A DNA stretch of 64,000 nt from Ridgeia piscesae (GCA_025642075.2 JAODUO010000064.1:241501-305500), one strand, 5' to 3'; positions 46,734-61,024 are shown, counted from the stretch's first letter. Translations and numbers: made by a program. Notes: generated from the sequence alone by a model not told the origin.

Positions 46734-47208
46734 TCCGTGTCGCGCTTACATTTTCCGGTCGTTAAAAACGTTCCGGTTGACGTTTCTGCGCATGCGTAAT
46801 AAATGTAAAATCATCAATGTCCAGCGAAACAACAAAGCATTTTCGGTATAAATGCCACGAGCTGTTCCTAAACTTTCCTGTGATGATTTCTGTGAAGAGT
46901 TTCTTAAAATGTCGTTCTATGCAATAACATATTACGTTTTTTATCAATCACTGTCACGGATTATGGCGCACTAGTCACGTGATTTACGCTTGCTATCAAA
47001 ATATGCCTCAAAACTTGTTTGCCTCGTGTTAATTTGCGACAAATAACTTTGCTTAGAGGTTATATACATCCTAACGAACAACCCGTAGTATTTATACCAT
47101 AAATGCTTAGTCTTTTCGCTGCACATTGATGATTTTACATATATCGCGCATGCGCAGAAACGTCAACCGGAACGTTTCTAACGCCGGAAAAATGTAAGCT
47201 CTACAGCG
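46734..47208. mobile_element. MITE-like element, copy 2
   Basis: This is the same element as 961-1422, with matching ends (GTGTCGCGCTTACATTTTCC, and AAAATGTAAGC on the right) and a co-linear interior that includes GGATTATGGCGCACTA and TGCGACAAATAACTTTGCT. A few insertions and substitutions separate the two copies, so both look moderately old. Confidence 0.8.
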
Positions 47209-48884
47209 GCACGCAGGAAATGACAAGCCGAAACCAGCTTGTTGTTGCCAAGGCGACTCGGCACTCACGAGTTCCGTCATGTTGTAAGGTCGTCCCGTCC
47301 CCGTCATCGTTAATTTGGGCGCCCAACGCAGTGGCGGCAATAGAGGCGAAGTCTTACCTCACAATGTGTTGACACTTCGCTCGCCAAGCCGTGTCGTGTC
47401 GTTCGTCATGTTGTAGATTGTTCCCTCACGGCTCAGTAAGGCCTAAGGGTCTGTACATTTGTCAATAAGACAAACAACGTGTTTCCAGGTTCGCAATCGG
47501 CGTTTGATTTTATTACGACAACAGCGTCATTTACAAACACAACATCGCATGTGTGACATCACTCTCTCCGTGTTCTGACTTTGACATTTAAATAGTGTCC
47601 GGATTTTTGAAGTCAATAAAATAAAGCAAGGAAGGTGTATATCACCGTGATACAGTTGCCGAAATTTCGTTAATCAAAAGTGGGGAAACGTTTTCCTAGT
47701 TTCCCGTGGAGAGCGCCAACGTCTCTCTTTCGGTGTAAATCGTGCCGCCCTCCTCGATATCCTAAAATCCGCCTCTTAAAGCAATTTGCCCTGGTGGGAA
47801 ACCACGCCCAAAAATCGCCTATAATTTGTATATCCATACGCACATTCACAAAGATGCTACCGATCTTTGTTCCATATTTACAAACTTTGTTGTTTGCGCG
47901 TGCGATAGTAAATAATAGAGACTTATTATTCTGTGGTACTAACAATTCTAAATGTAATACCGAATGGTGTTACTTGTATTTATAAAATCTTAGAAATAAA
48001 TAAAAATGGTAGGCCTTAATAATTCACTAGTTATTTTAGTATTCTCATTTGCAGCTCTATGTGTGACCTTATTTTATGAAATATTCCACAATTCATGCAT
48101 TATTATGACCTATATGTTTATATTACTCATTTAAACTGATTTATGATTTTGTATGCATGTATTTGGCAGGCAAATTAAGGTGAACATATGGATGTTGTAT
48201 TCGCAACTTTGTCACTTGTAGGTGTGTTCAGGCACAAACTTTTTAAAGGGCTGTATACATGCAAATTATACACCCTGTATATAATATTATATATATAATC
48301 TATATACTGATATTACTTTATTCTGTGTCATTTGTGTAGCAGTTGATGCCATTGTTGTAGACAACCTAGTATAGTGACATTGACACATGTCTTAATTGTT
48401 GCGTGATGCTACAGTATTATTTCGAAAACACTGATTTGTGAGTTTAATTTGCCAATACTGTTGTTATATTTTATTTGCATGTTTTTTGGTAAGGTAAAAA
48501 TATGGATATTGTTGCTTCTAGGGGTGTTCATTTTGAACATTGTATACATTTTATTACACACACACGCACGCACGCACTCACTCACACATAATATTATATT
48601 TAGTTTGTGTCATATATATATATAGCAGATGTCATTGTTGTAGTCAAATAGTAATAATATAAGAACAGACTGTCCACTTATGTATTTAACTGTGTTGGTG
48701 AAAATAACAACAAACAAACAACAAATTCAATAATTTTTATTTCACCTTTTGTATATCTATATATATATATAGTTAAAATTTATGTAGTTAAATTTGCTTA
48801 TTACACGTGTGTCATTATTGAAAGACATCTCATTATCACAAGAACACCATAAAACAGCAACTGTCACAACGCACGTAAACATGG
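47209..48884. other. Unassigned sequence
   Basis: No gene is seen. The text becomes AT-rich from about 47980, with a short (CACGCA/CTCA) run at 48555-48590 and short AT runs at 48615 and 48765. Confidence 0.4.
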
Positions 48885-49110
48885 AGCGTATCGATCGGTG
48901 GCATTTGTGTGAATGTGGTCTGCCGTTTCACATTCTGGGAAGCATCCAGCAATATGCTACAATTAATGCGCGAAAGCTACTCGTACACCACATATCCACC
49001 ACTGTCTATAGCCATGCAGGTACTCATTTATATAGCTGAGTGAACTGGAGCAATGTAGAGTGAACACAAATTGACCAAGGTTTCAACAGAGCGAGCAAAC
49101 ATTCAGAGCC
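48885..49110 (+). repeat. Dispersed SINE-like repeat, copy 2
   Basis: It shares CATTCTGGGAAGCATCCAGC, TTAATGCGCGAAAG, CCACTGTCTATAG and GTGAACTGGAGCAATGTAGA with the copy at 50.9 kb, and in part with 3440-3610. Confidence 0.6.
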
Positions 49111-49364
49111 GTAATAATTTAAAGAAGTATTTAATAAGATATTTTCTTTACGTCCATACGAGTCGGCACTATCTGGATGAGGGCGACCACCGAATATCCC
49201 CCGTCCGTTTATTAGAAAACTAACCGTAATGGCAGTACCTTACTTTCATACCTTTACGGTTCACATCAAGACCACGATGTTAGCACTGCGAGATTTTGTG
49301 GAGTGATGTGATGACTCTTATTTAAAGTGTAACGTATGTAAGACAAGGAATTAGTAATAGATTT

Positions 49365-49535
49365 CCAAAGTCAAAGTCCTGAAAAAACACCATTCATGAT
49401 CATGAGGTTGACATTGTCACCAAGTGCAAATACTCAGGCACAGTGTTTGATAACAAACTAAGATGGGATGACAACACTGGAATCGTTGTCAAGAAATGTC
49501 AGCGGCGCCTGTAGATTGTGCGGAAAGTGCTAAGA
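49365..49535 (+). mobile_element. Short LINE reverse transcriptase remnant
   Basis: In mixed frames the text gives VDIVTKCKYSGTVFDNKLRW then DDNTGIVVKKCQRRL. This is the familiar segment downstream of the RT catalytic core in non-LTR elements (KYLGt.fD..L.w..n.....kk..qRl). Stops and frameshifts follow. No other part of the element is nearby. Confidence 0.6.
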
Positions 49536-49763
49536 AGAAATTGGTGAGGTGTACATCATGGTCATGTGGAAAGAATGGGAGATGAAAAACTGGCAAAGAG
49601 AACAGATGCCCAGAATGTGGAAGGGACCGAGAATGAAAAGAATGGAGAAAAAAAGCAACATATAGAAAAAATTGGAGACTGCTAACAGAGAAGTGAAAGG
49701 AACACGAGAGGAAGAAAAAGACAATGAAAAGGAAATCATGATGCCAAAAAAGAATAACAACAA

Positions 49764-50205
49764 AATGCAATTTGACCCTAGTTTAGTAACCGAGCAACTA
49801 TTATTTTGAATTCTTACTAGCTATTAGCCATCACGCACATTGAGAATGTTGACAGTTCCATTGCTCTGTCATCATTTAGGCTGCAGCCAGCGAGACAAGT
49901 GGATACTTTCTAACTTAGACACGTAACTTATAAATGATATGCGTAGGTCGAAATACAACTTTATAGGTATTTATACCTATATGGATACACAATCATGATG
50001 CAAAGTAGACACAAAACTATTTGAATTATGCAAACGGTTTTGCGAAAGGGTAGGACTGGGAAGTAAAATCTTACACTGCCACCCTTATGCCCCCTGTACT
50101 TTGAAACTCTATGAATCAGGCAGCCTGTTATTAGTCCTCCGTTCCCTTCATATTTTGTCCGGGATTGAGGGGCATGGCCCCCCTCTGGCTACTACACTGA
50201 TATGC
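49764..50205 (+). repeat. Dispersed repeat R3, copy 2 (uninterrupted)
   Basis: It carries ATGCAATTTGACCCTAGTTT, TATTATTTTGAATTCTTA, CATCACGCACATTGAGAATG and CTATGAATCAGGCAGCC in order. It serves as the empty-site reference for the insertion at 45498-46083. Confidence 0.65.
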
Positions 50206-50635
50206 CCAAACTTAACTCATCTAAACAAATATTCACGACATGACAATCATGTTTACTGGCCAATGTAGTGCTCTACCAGTTCAACAAAAAACATGCATAG
50301 AAGTTGTCAAAATAAGAAACTATACGAGCACCAACATAATATCCACCTAAAGGCATGTACCATATACTTCACGCTATATCTCCCAAACATACAGACAATT
50401 CCAACACTTAATCACTTACTTTGATGAAACAGTAATTTTACATTCGTTCCGTAACATGGATGATGAGGCGTTGGCGTTAAACCAGTATGTTCACAGCAGG
50501 TAACGGTGGTGCTTATTCAAATATGTAAATCCACAATGTGAGTTTCAACTACGCAGTGGAAAATAGTTTTGGTAATAGTGTCCTGCTTTACTTTATTGTG
50601 GTAACAGGGAAACGTTTATTTTGCATCTTTGTGTT

Positions 50636-50915
50636 GATATATTAAGTCATTAGCCGTCACGCACACTGAGGATGTTGATATTTCCATTGCCCTGTTACCT
50701 CTTGGGCAGCTGAGTGTATTCATCCCATACATGAACTTAATCCCGTTTGAGTGATGACAAATGTCTTTGCCACAGGGTAGGCTTTGGAAGGCATCCCTGT
50801 ACTTTGTCACTCTGTGAATCATGCAGCCAGTTAGTGTTCCTTAGTTCCGTACCCTCCTAATTTTCCGGGATTAGTGGGCATGACCCTCTTAGCCCCCTCT
50901 GGCTACGCCGCGTGG
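50636..50915 (+). repeat. Dispersed repeat R3, copy 3
   Basis: It shares GTCACGCACACTGAGGATG, TTCCATTGCCCTG, CTCTGTGAATCATGCAGCC and CCCCCTCTGGCTAC with the other R3 copies. Confidence 0.6.
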
Positions 50916-50944
50916 TGTGTGTCGTTGCAGTATTGATGTGATCA

Positions 50945-51225
50945 AAAGTAATTTTTTTATATAGCATATATTCAATCCTTAGGGTTGTTCAAAACACTTT
51001 ACACATTTTGGGAAGCATCCAGTCACGCTGCAGTTAATGCACGAAGGCCACTCTACACAACTATCCACCATTGTCTATATATGCATTCATACAGCTGGGT
51101 GAACTGGAGCAATGTAGAGTGAGAAACACTTAACACGACAGCGCAGGATTCCAACCAGGGTTCTATTAGTTGAGTCAGAATTTCTAGTTACTGTGCCACT
51201 GCGCTAAAATTGAATGTGTGGTAAG
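50945..51225 (-). repeat. tRNA-derived SINE-like repeat, copy 3
   Basis: It begins with ATTTTTTTATATAGC and passes through GGGAAGCATCCAG and GGAGCAATGTAGAGTGAG. It ends with GGATTCCAACCAGGGTTC and CACTGCGC. Reversed, GGTTGGAATCC is one base off a tRNA B box (GGTTCRANTCC), so the tRNA-related head would be on the minus strand. Confidence 0.5.
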
Positions 51226-51877
51226 GGAGGCTGAAGAGACAATGTTAACGTTTTGTAGTTAGGTTATGCAATAGACAGCGGTGAATATTTGTGGACGAGT
51301 AGTCTTCAGGCATTAACTACAATATGGCTGTAAGCTTCCTTGAGAAATCGAGATGGTACATAGGAGCCTTTCGTACAACCCTTAAGTCAGCATTTCTCAA
51401 ATGGATGCCAGGGTCGCAAGACATATATCAGTCTATTGACGGGGATTGTAGGCTGTCATACTTCACGGGCCATCCCGTAACCATGTCATAGCAATAATGT
51501 AACGTCTACGCACATATCATGATAACACAGGAGTATGTTTCGGTTCAGCAATCAGAGAAAGGATAAACAAGTCGAAGTGACGAAACACCACACCGAGGGA
51601 GTCGTTGGGTAGGTCCAAATGAGACACGCTGCCTGAAATGTTAAAGGTCCTTACTTGCCTGTAACACCGGATGTGTTAAAACTAAGGACTGACGAAAATA
51701 TTCAACCAGCACATCACACACCAAAGGTGCATTTTCATCATTTGTTTTATTAAAATACATTTATTTCCAGGATAAGTGCAACACACAAAGAAGTTTGCAT
51801 ACTATAGACAAATATGTCTATAATGGTTACTACCCACACTAGAGTATCAGAGTGAAATGCAGTTTAGCAAATAAGCA

Positions 51878-52590
<713 letters not shown>

Positions 52591-52969
52591 GCCACTATGT
52601 GTGTGACTGCAGTTTACCACGCCGCCTGGCGGACTGTGCAGTATGCTTGGTATCACTCCTCGCGTCGTCCATGGTGCAGTTTGTTTAGCCTATTGATAAT
52701 TATTTATATTAAATAAGTTTATCTACTCTTAAGAGTGGTGTCTAATTTATCGGAGTTGCGGAGCGACTTTCTGACCTCAGTGCCGTGGTTGCAGCGTTCT
52801 TAATCACCCACGCGCAACATAAACTTAAAACTTTGGTCAGTCGCTTCAAATTAGTCAGCAGTTTCCCCGCTGGGGAACGCCACTATTAAGCTAAAATAGG
52901 CCAGCAATCGAGCACCGAAACAGTGGTGTCAAACAAAAGAAAACAACAATTTCACCGATTTCCTATCGG

Positions 52970-54656
52970 TAGACGCGATGTGGCAGAAGAAGGCAGCAGC
53001 CCATCCTCACCGTGAACTAACCAATGACGCAGACGACGTGCCAGCCGGTACCCGCCGTACAACTCAACAGAAAGCATACATGCTAGAGCTTATGTTGGGC
53101 CAAATCGCAAACTACTGCCCGATTATTTCTTGGAACACCATAGTCAAAACTCGACTTCCTTAACAGCCATCTGGCAGTCATTCCGTTACACTGCAGATTC
53201 CAGTCCACAGGCGCGCATTTCATTGACTTCACTGATATACGTCTCGAGGCTGACGAGCGTCAGGATGATAACTTGCTACGTTCAGATGGTAACGTCTCCC
53301 ACCACGACCAAAATATCGCCGAGGACGAGGAGATGACTCCCACACTTGAAAACGTTATAGTCCTCACTTGGTTGCGCCTCATTCACGTCGATTTGCTCAG
53401 ACCAATCAAACAAAGATACGGAACAGAATTGCGCACACGCACTATGGCATCAATCAAGCCTGAAATCTCCCAAGCTTTAACATCATTACTAGATGAAATC
53501 CGATAATCCGAAGATGCAACAGTTATGCGCGCCGCTAGCCGCAACCACTCGCCCACAAATCAGACCTTCAGTGCCAATACATTCACCAGGCCCGCATGCC
53601 TATCCCCGGTGTTCGACAAGCAACAGAGCGGGTCCACTTTATAAACAGGCTGGACGTAGCAACATTCGTCATTTTCTGAGTGAATGCACACACTTACTAC
53701 AAGAAGACCGACGCTATATGGCGAAAGTACGACAGGTCATCAACCTACTTGACGATGAAGATGAACAGGACTCGCCAGAACCTGAAGTCTCCAACACTGA
53801 AGTAGTTGGATCTGAACATCCCATGGTGCAAACAATCATCGAGGTTCGACAGTCTCCTTATTTCTGTGACGTGTTTTGCGGCCATCATACAACCCGTGTA
53901 AACACTGATAGCGGAGCTACTGATAACATGATCCGTCATTCTACAGCACACAAGTTAGGTTGCATGATAGAAAAATCATCACAGTCAGCTCACCAAGCCG
54001 ACGGATCGTCACCGTTATCCATTGTTGGCGAAACTAGTATCGCATTGACACGTGACAACGATACACTCACGTTCAACGGCCTGGTCATTGAGAACCTCGA
54101 CGTCGAAATCCTTGCTGGCATACCCTTCATGGAGGCAAATGACATTATCATACGCCCCATCAATCACCTCATCACATTGTCCAGCAGCACCACCTACATA
54201 TACGGATCAACACACTCATCGTTGAACAGACACGCTGTTAGACGCGCTCTCGTGTTACGAGTCCCACCCACCACCACTTGTTGTTTGTTGAAGTGACTTT
54301 ACCTAAAGACGTGTGTTGCTTCGATGCTACATTCGCACTCGATCCACGCCAGTCAGCAAATACGCAAGTGACTCTGGTGCATGGCCACAACCAACACATC
54401 GCTGCCAAGATCCGCATCGCCAACCTCACAAATACTGTACGCATCCTCAGACGAAACGAACATTTCTGCCAAATTAGGGAGGTACCCGATGTACTTCCTA
54501 CCGGACCTGCCGTCTCCGACAGCGAACGTTCGCGCGCCAGCCATCGATGCCGGGTCAGCTGGACACTCCTCGTCAGTTCAAATTGACCCAGACGGCATGC
54601 TATCAGCTGATGAGAGATCTTCGTTTCGCTCCATTGTGCAAGAATACGTGCTGTAG
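52970..54656 (+). mobile_element. Broken gypsy-type LTR retrotransposon: gag and protease remnant
   Basis: Gag-like fragments occupy three frames between 52978 and 53506. The frame at 53493-54296 holds a zinc-knuckle-like relic (KQAGRSNIRHFLSECTHL) and a retropepsin domain with VNTDSGATDNMI and, further on, VEILAGIPFMEAND. Two more frames (54278-54586 and 54381-54656) carry the segment that normally leads into reverse transcriptase, with IDPDGMLSADERSSF near the end. No reverse transcriptase, integrase or LTR is seen. Frame changes and stops show it is dead. The right end runs into a different LINE. Confidence 0.8.
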
Positions 54657-54779
54657 ATGGTATATCTGCTGAACATTTGAAACATTGCAGTGATGTTATA
54701 ATTCCACTGTTGTCTATGTGCTTTACTAGCTTTTTGTTCATTGGACTTTACCTGAATCCATGATATCTGTTGTACTTGT

Positions 54780-56040
54780 GCCCAGTGTTAAAAACAAACC
54801 TGCTAGCATATGTAGCAAGAGTAATTACAGACCTATTTCATTAGCCAGCATTGTGTCCAAAGTTTTTGAAAACATATTTATGAACATATTGCATATAGCC
54901 TAATTACATGTGATAATCAGTTTGGTTTAAAAGCTAAATATAGTACAAACATGTGTATATATGCCTTCAAAGAGGCTGTACTAAAATATAGGAGTTTGCA
55001 TAGTAATGTATACTCATGTTTTTTGGATGCATCCAAAGTTTTTGACCGTGTAATTCATTATATTCTATTTGAGAAATTTATAAAGCGGGGCATACCTGTA
55101 TCTTATATATAGTTAGGATTTTAATATTTTGTATACTACTCCAAAATATATGTACGTTGGAAAAATATCATGTCCAACAATTCTTGTTACTAACGGGGTG
55201 CGTCAAGGAGGAATTCTCTCTCCTCATCTTCTTTGTGTTTACATGGATGATCTCAGTAACAAATTAAACAATGTAAATGCTGGATGTATAATAGCTTCCT
55301 CGTTAATTAACCATTTGATGTATGCTGACGATTTAGTGCTGATGGCACCTTCATCTATGGGTTTATCAATGTTGTTATCTGTGTGTTCAGAATATGGGAT
55401 AGAATATGATGTTAAATACAATAGTACCAAAAGGAATGTTATGATATTTTCTTATAAAAGATTCCAAACGTTGTGCTAAATGGTGAAACATTGCCAAGGG
55501 TTAGTAAGTGTAAATATCTAGTACATATCATAATAGGAGTTCTGTGCGACAATGATGATATATCTAAGCAATACAAGATAATTTATGTTCAGGGTAATGC
55601 CTTAACCCGAAAGTTTTACATGTGTACAGAATCTCTAAAATGTACTTTATTTAAATTCTACTGTACTTCATTATATACATGCCAGTTGTGGTGTTGCTAT
55701 AGAGCAGAGTCAATAAGAATACTGTGTGTAGCATACAATAATGTGTTCAGATTTTTATGCAATTAACCTCGAGATTTGATTGCGAGTTATATGTTTGTGT
55801 CAAGAGGCTTACCCACAAGTAAAATGTTAATAACAAAAATGTATTTAGTTTTTTGACGTGCATAGCTAGATCGTGCAATGCAATACTACAGAGTATCATG
55901 AATAGTGATGTTTTGTATACTACACCACTATGCCGCCATTGGCGAAAACTGCGTTATGTATATAGTTATTAGTCTTGCTTTAGTTTACATTTTTATTTGG
56001 ATGTAATGTTCCCTAAATAAAGTTATTGGATTGAAATTAA
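54780..56040 (+). mobile_element. Decayed LINE (non-LTR reverse transcriptase)
   Basis: NYRPISLASIVSKVFEN lies near 54820-54870. The open frame at 55129-55479 has VRQGGILSPHLLCVYMDDLS and the catalytic HLMYADDLVLMA. The next frame (55473-55766) continues with KCKYLVHIIIGVLCDN, the post-catalytic region. The YADD motif itself is intact, but several stops and frameshifts interrupt the ORF. The 3' end near 56030 is AT-rich. The family resembles Jockey/CR1-group elements; the clade is not certain. Confidence 0.85.
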
Positions 56041-57440
56041 ATTTCACGTGGAACCTACCTGGTTCGTCTATCAATTTAAAACGTTTAACTATCATACAAT
56101 AAATCAAATGCATATTAGCATATTTTCATACTGTTTAACATACGTTGTTCCCTCGGGGGTCGCACTGCCCCTGGTTTCCCTAACAAGTTTCCTAAATAAA
56201 CCAACTTGATGGATGACCCGTGCCAGCCCATTCATAGGTTGCACGAACTGATATAGGTCAGTGGTTGCACCCCATTGCTTGCCACCCGCCCAATGAATGA
56301 CATGTCGCTGACAAACGCGTCACTTTTCCCACGCTACACCGCGTCTCTTCGATAGTCGACCCTTGTCCTGGACGTGCGCGTTGCCGGGGCCACAATGGGC
56401 CGCCTTACCAATGCGTTCTAAGCGGTCAATTGTGACGTTAAACAGGAAGTTCACCACGTTATGTTTTATAATACATGCACCATGCTACACGACAAACTTA
56501 GCAAAACAAACTGAACGCGTTCGCCAGACAGTGGATTCTAGACTTCAGGAGTTGGGCCTTCGCCACTGTGTGGATACACCGATTCAGCATGTCACTATTG
56601 TTACAGTTGCGCGTATATCTTATAGATAGATGGGACCTCTTATCTATAGACGTGCCGGACTAGCAGATGTGCTATTTTTTGGACGTCATTACTTTAGGTC
56701 TGGTGTCATCATCTCTCGGTCGGCAGTTTGCTATATACCCGACTTACAGTGGACAGTAACCAATGACTCCCACAACACAAGCATTGTTCAATGTTTCCCT
56801 CCACGCGTACGCAATTGGTACATTTGTCACAGTGAGGCGGTGTGCATTTGGTGGAACAAATTTATAATGATATATTCTACACATTTCAAATATACCATTA
56901 TTTGGTCGTGTGGATATAATAACATAACTAGAGAAAACAATGCCTGGTCTGGATCGTGGTTTATGATGCCGGCAATGGAATTAACAGTAAACATGTACAG
57001 TTTGTGGTGACCTAGATATAGGTGACAAAGTGCCAACAAATATAGGTGACAGTGTCAACCGCTGGAGGTAATACCGCCTCGCACTACATTTGCTAATTCA
57101 AACGAGCATGGATTGACGTTGCATATTGGAAATTTATGCTGCCATTTGGTTTATAAAAAAACCTTAGCAGCGGCAAGAATAGACGCTTTCAAAAAGATAC
57201 TATCTATTATGGCAAAAGATTATATTAAATGAGGCCCGAAAACATTCACTCACGTACACCCGGCCAACTTAATGTTGGAACAGGTGTTTATTTCGCAGAT
57301 AATGAAGGCAGATGTGTGAAGGTTCAGTGATTCTGGCGCATTCATTGCTGAATCCGTGGCAAGCTGTATACTGGCGACCAACCATCCAGGTACTGACATA
57401 TTGAATGATAATGTAAGCCACTAAACAGGAAGTAGTTACA
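56041..57440. other. Unassigned sequence
   Basis: There are two open frames (56363-56629 and 56630-57010), but neither contains a domain, repeat or paired splice signals that I recognise. They may be parts of an unknown mobile element. Confidence 0.35.
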
Positions 57441-57627
57441 GTGCAGAAGTATCACTGCTCCGACGACGTCCTAGTCTGGCAGTTGGCCAGTGACTGGACC
57501 GAGACACACGTCATTCTACTTGTCTGGCAGCAGCACGGCAGCTTCGTTCTTCACAATCGGTTGTATCAAGACATGGTTGGTGAGAACCACATGTCACAAT
57601 GTCACAGATACCAATGGATGATCTGAA
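57441..57627 (+). repeat. Diverged 3' end of the composite dispersed repeat
   Basis: CTGCTCCGACGACGTCCTAG, GGCAGTTGGCCAGTGACT, CACGTCATTCTAC and CTTCGTTCTTCAC follow the order seen in the tails of copies A, B and C. The last phrase, ATACCAATGGATGATCTGA, resembles the text at 62115-62135 just beyond copy C. Confidence 0.55.
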
Positions 57628-58988
57628 ACATACACCTGTCTCTGCTGACACCAGTCTGAAGGATAACAGTATGCTGACACCACCATACACCTGTCTCTGC
57701 TGACACCAGTCTGAAGGATAACAGTATGCTGACACTACCATACACCTGTCTCTGCTGACACCAGTCTGAAGGATAACAGTATGCTGACACTACCATACAC
57801 CTGTCTCTGCTGACACCAGTCTGAAGGATAACAGTATGCTGACACCACCATACACCTGTCTCTGCTGACACCAGTCTGAAGGATAACAGTATGCTGACAC
57901 TACCATACACCTGTCTGTGCTGACACCAGTCTGAAGGATAACAGTATGCTGGCACTACCATACACCTGTCTGTGCTAACACCAGTCTGAAGGATAACAGT
58001 ATGCTGGCACTACCATACACCTGTCTGTGCTAACACCAGTCTGAAGGATAACAGTATGCTGGCACTACCATACACCTGCCTGTGCTGACACCAGTCTGAA
58101 GGATAACAGTATGCTGGCACTACCATACACCTGTCTGTGCTGACACCAGTCTGAAGGATAACACTATGCTAACACTACCATACACCTGTCTGTGCTGACA
58201 CCAGTCTGAAGGATAACAGTATGCTAACACTACCATACACCTGTCTCTGCTGACACCAGTCTGAAGGATAACAGTATTCTAACACTACCGTACACCTGTC
58301 TGTGCTGACACCAGTCTGAAGGATAACAGTATGCTAACACTACCATACACCTGCCTGTGCTGACACCAGTCTGAAGGATAACAATATGCTAACACTACCA
58401 TACACCTGTCTGTGCTGACACCAGTCTGAAGGATAACAATATGCTAACACTACCATACACCTGTCTGTGCTGACACCAGTCTGAAGGATAACAGTATGCT
58501 AACACTACCGTACACCTGTCTGTGCTGACACCAGTCTGAAGGATAACAATATGCTAACACTACCATACACCTGTCTGTGCTGACACCAGTCTGAAGGATA
58601 ACAGTATGCTGACACTACCATACACCTGTCTGTGCTGACACCAGTCTGAAGGATAACAGTATGCTGACACTACCATACACCTGTCTGTGCTGACACCAGT
58701 CTGAAGGATAACAGTATGCTGACACTACCATACACCTGTCTGAGCTGACACCAGTCTGAAGGATAACAGTATGCTAACACTACCATACACCTGTCTCTGC
58801 TGACACCATTCTGAAGGATAACAGTATGCTGACACTACCATACACATGTCTGTGCTGACACCAGTCTGAAGGATAACAGTATGCTGGCACTACCATACAC
58901 CTGTCTGTGCTGACACCAGCCTGAAGGCTAACAATATGCTGACACTACCATACACATGTCTGTGCTGACACCAGCCTAAAGGATAACC
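57628..58988 (+). repeat. 55-bp minisatellite, about 25 units
   Basis: The unit contains CTGACACCAGTCTGAAGGAT, AACAGTATGCTGACACTACC and ATACACCTGTCTCTG. Variants (GCTGACAC, GCTAACAC, GCTGGCAC) are clustered in runs along the array, indicating local unit-by-unit spread. It starts directly at the edge of the diverged composite-repeat tail. Confidence 0.96.
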
Positions 58989-61020
58989 CCAGTTGATCAG
59001 TCCTAGATATATGTTCCTGCCAACAGACTGTAATCCCTCAGGCTGGAGTTATGCGACGTTGCTTGACGTGTCAACAGACAATCATCCTTTTGTTGACAGT
59101 GGAATACTTGGCGTTATTCGGGCCATCAGTAGCCGCTCGGGTGCCGGGAAATCCCTTCTCGTGAATGTCAACACAAGCGGTGTCACCTGTCTTCCGGCAC
59201 AACGGCGGCGAACACTACCCTGCTATTAATAGCTGTGTAATCTCTCACGGACATTTTTACCCTTTGTTATTTCGCAGATGCCTCCCACACCTTTAGAATG
59301 TTATTGTGCTATGTCTGCGCTTGTTGCCAACGTCCTGCTGTCCATATCAACCAACACATTTCATGGTGTCTGATGAGCGTCCTCGTTAGGCGCCTTAACC
59401 GGACGTTTGGTTCATCCCACAGCGCCAGGTCTGTTTACAAAAAAGTGGCTCACTTCGGCACTCGAATTCGAATCCAATCGAACGAGTCGGACATCTTACC
59501 CATTTAAAGTCTGAGAATAGGTTGAGGTCGTCTTAACTATACACCCTAGACTTTCGGTGATTTAGAACGTCGCTACGAAACTTGACGCCAGCACTGCCCT
59601 GTCCCGTCTTCTGTTGTCAGTGTGAGATGACAGCGACGAGTCGTGCTGTAGCACCGGCTTACGGCCTAAACTGGAGCTCCGCGGATATTTATCAGCAGCA
59701 TCGCTACCGTCATTCTACCTGGAACAGACGAAAGAGTCGTGCTGAAGCCCGGGTTCAGCTATAGTTTTGACTAGCCTCAACGGGGTGCAACTGGAGGCTT
59801 GGATGTCCCCCATACCTATATCTCTAGCGCCGCTCCTGCTGAAATTAGGCGTTACTAGCAACTCAAACGGTTCGTAAATAAACGCGACAAAAGGTCGCTA
59901 GTAACAAGATTTAATCAGATTTAACAAGATTGCCACATCGAGAATTAACTCTAGGTAGCAGGTGGACAAGGAAGCCCTTTGGCTTATCGACAACCTATCT
60001 ATCTAAGTGTATCCCGCCCTTCAGAGTTATACATATATGTCGATTTATATATGTCTAATTTATGTATTTGTTGCGAGATCAAGGGACTGTTTCACGAAGA
60101 TAAAGAGCTATTTAACAAAATCTCATCCTTAATCAAAAGTCTTATTAAATTAAAGGAGCTTTTTCAAAACACAAACATCCATTGCCGTATTATTGAGGAC
60201 ACCATTTCCATGACACACCAGCACCATTGACCTGTTATGGTGTTGAAAATGTCGGGTGTACAAAAATCAATGTTAAGGAGCAAAATCAATTTTAAAGAGC
60301 AAAATTGGGCTTACGACCTCTTAATAACGTTAGTGAAATGAACTCCAGAGGCAGATTGTGTTGCGAGATAGAGGCAGATTGTGTTGCGAGATCGTAGGTA
60401 AATTGCGATATAAACGAAATCAAGCGACGGAGGACAATCGGAATGAAATCAACATGAAAACTGTCAATGCCGAGGCTATCCTCATTTATGTTTACAAAGT
60501 TTAGTAAGCACTCGCCCTGAGAGTCTTGTGTCATGATCGATGACATAGATACAGACCACTACACTCTCAGTGTAGCCAGATTTCCATAACTGATTTTTTT
60601 AAATGGCAGCTACCCGCATGGTTGAATAGATATTAGTTCTCACACTGACGCATTGAGCTACGTCATCTGGGACACAGAAGTAGGACCACTGCAGAACACC
60701 TGTTTTAATATGTTTGCTATTGAAACATTTTCACCCAGCCGCGCTATAATTTCACAATCTCCGTTTTCGTCTCCGCTCCACCGGTGACAAATATCGGACG
60801 GCGAGGCTTTTGCGCGGTTCAATATTGTACGCAACTGCGCGCCATTATTGCGGGATACACATTTTGTCATCGGCAAAATTCCAGCGGCAGCTCATTCTCA
60901 GTTATATTCTTCATCATGCTACAAGATGTTTTTCGCGAAAACGAGCTATGTACGTGTGAACTCCCGGTTTTGAACTGATGGAAAGGCTTTCAACCTGGAG
61001 CGCCTGAACGTTAAGAGCAC
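58989..61020. other. Unassigned sequence
   Basis: No gene is supported. A 22-bp segment (GAGGCAGATTGTGTTGCGAG and two more bases) is directly duplicated at about 60349-60391. The open frame at 59979-60230 ends in a Lys/Leu/Ile-rich stretch (around SSLIKSLIKLKELFQ) that could form a coiled coil, but nothing else supports it. Confidence 0.4.
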
Positions 61021-61024
61021 TGTT

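Noticed and set aside
56630..57010. 126-codon open frame as a gene
   Set aside because: No domain, splice context or codon pattern supports it. It is kept as unassigned.
59365..59400. Hammerhead ribozyme core (CTGATGAG)
   Set aside because: The required GAAA element and paired stems are absent. The similar CTGATGAG at 54606 fails for the same reason.
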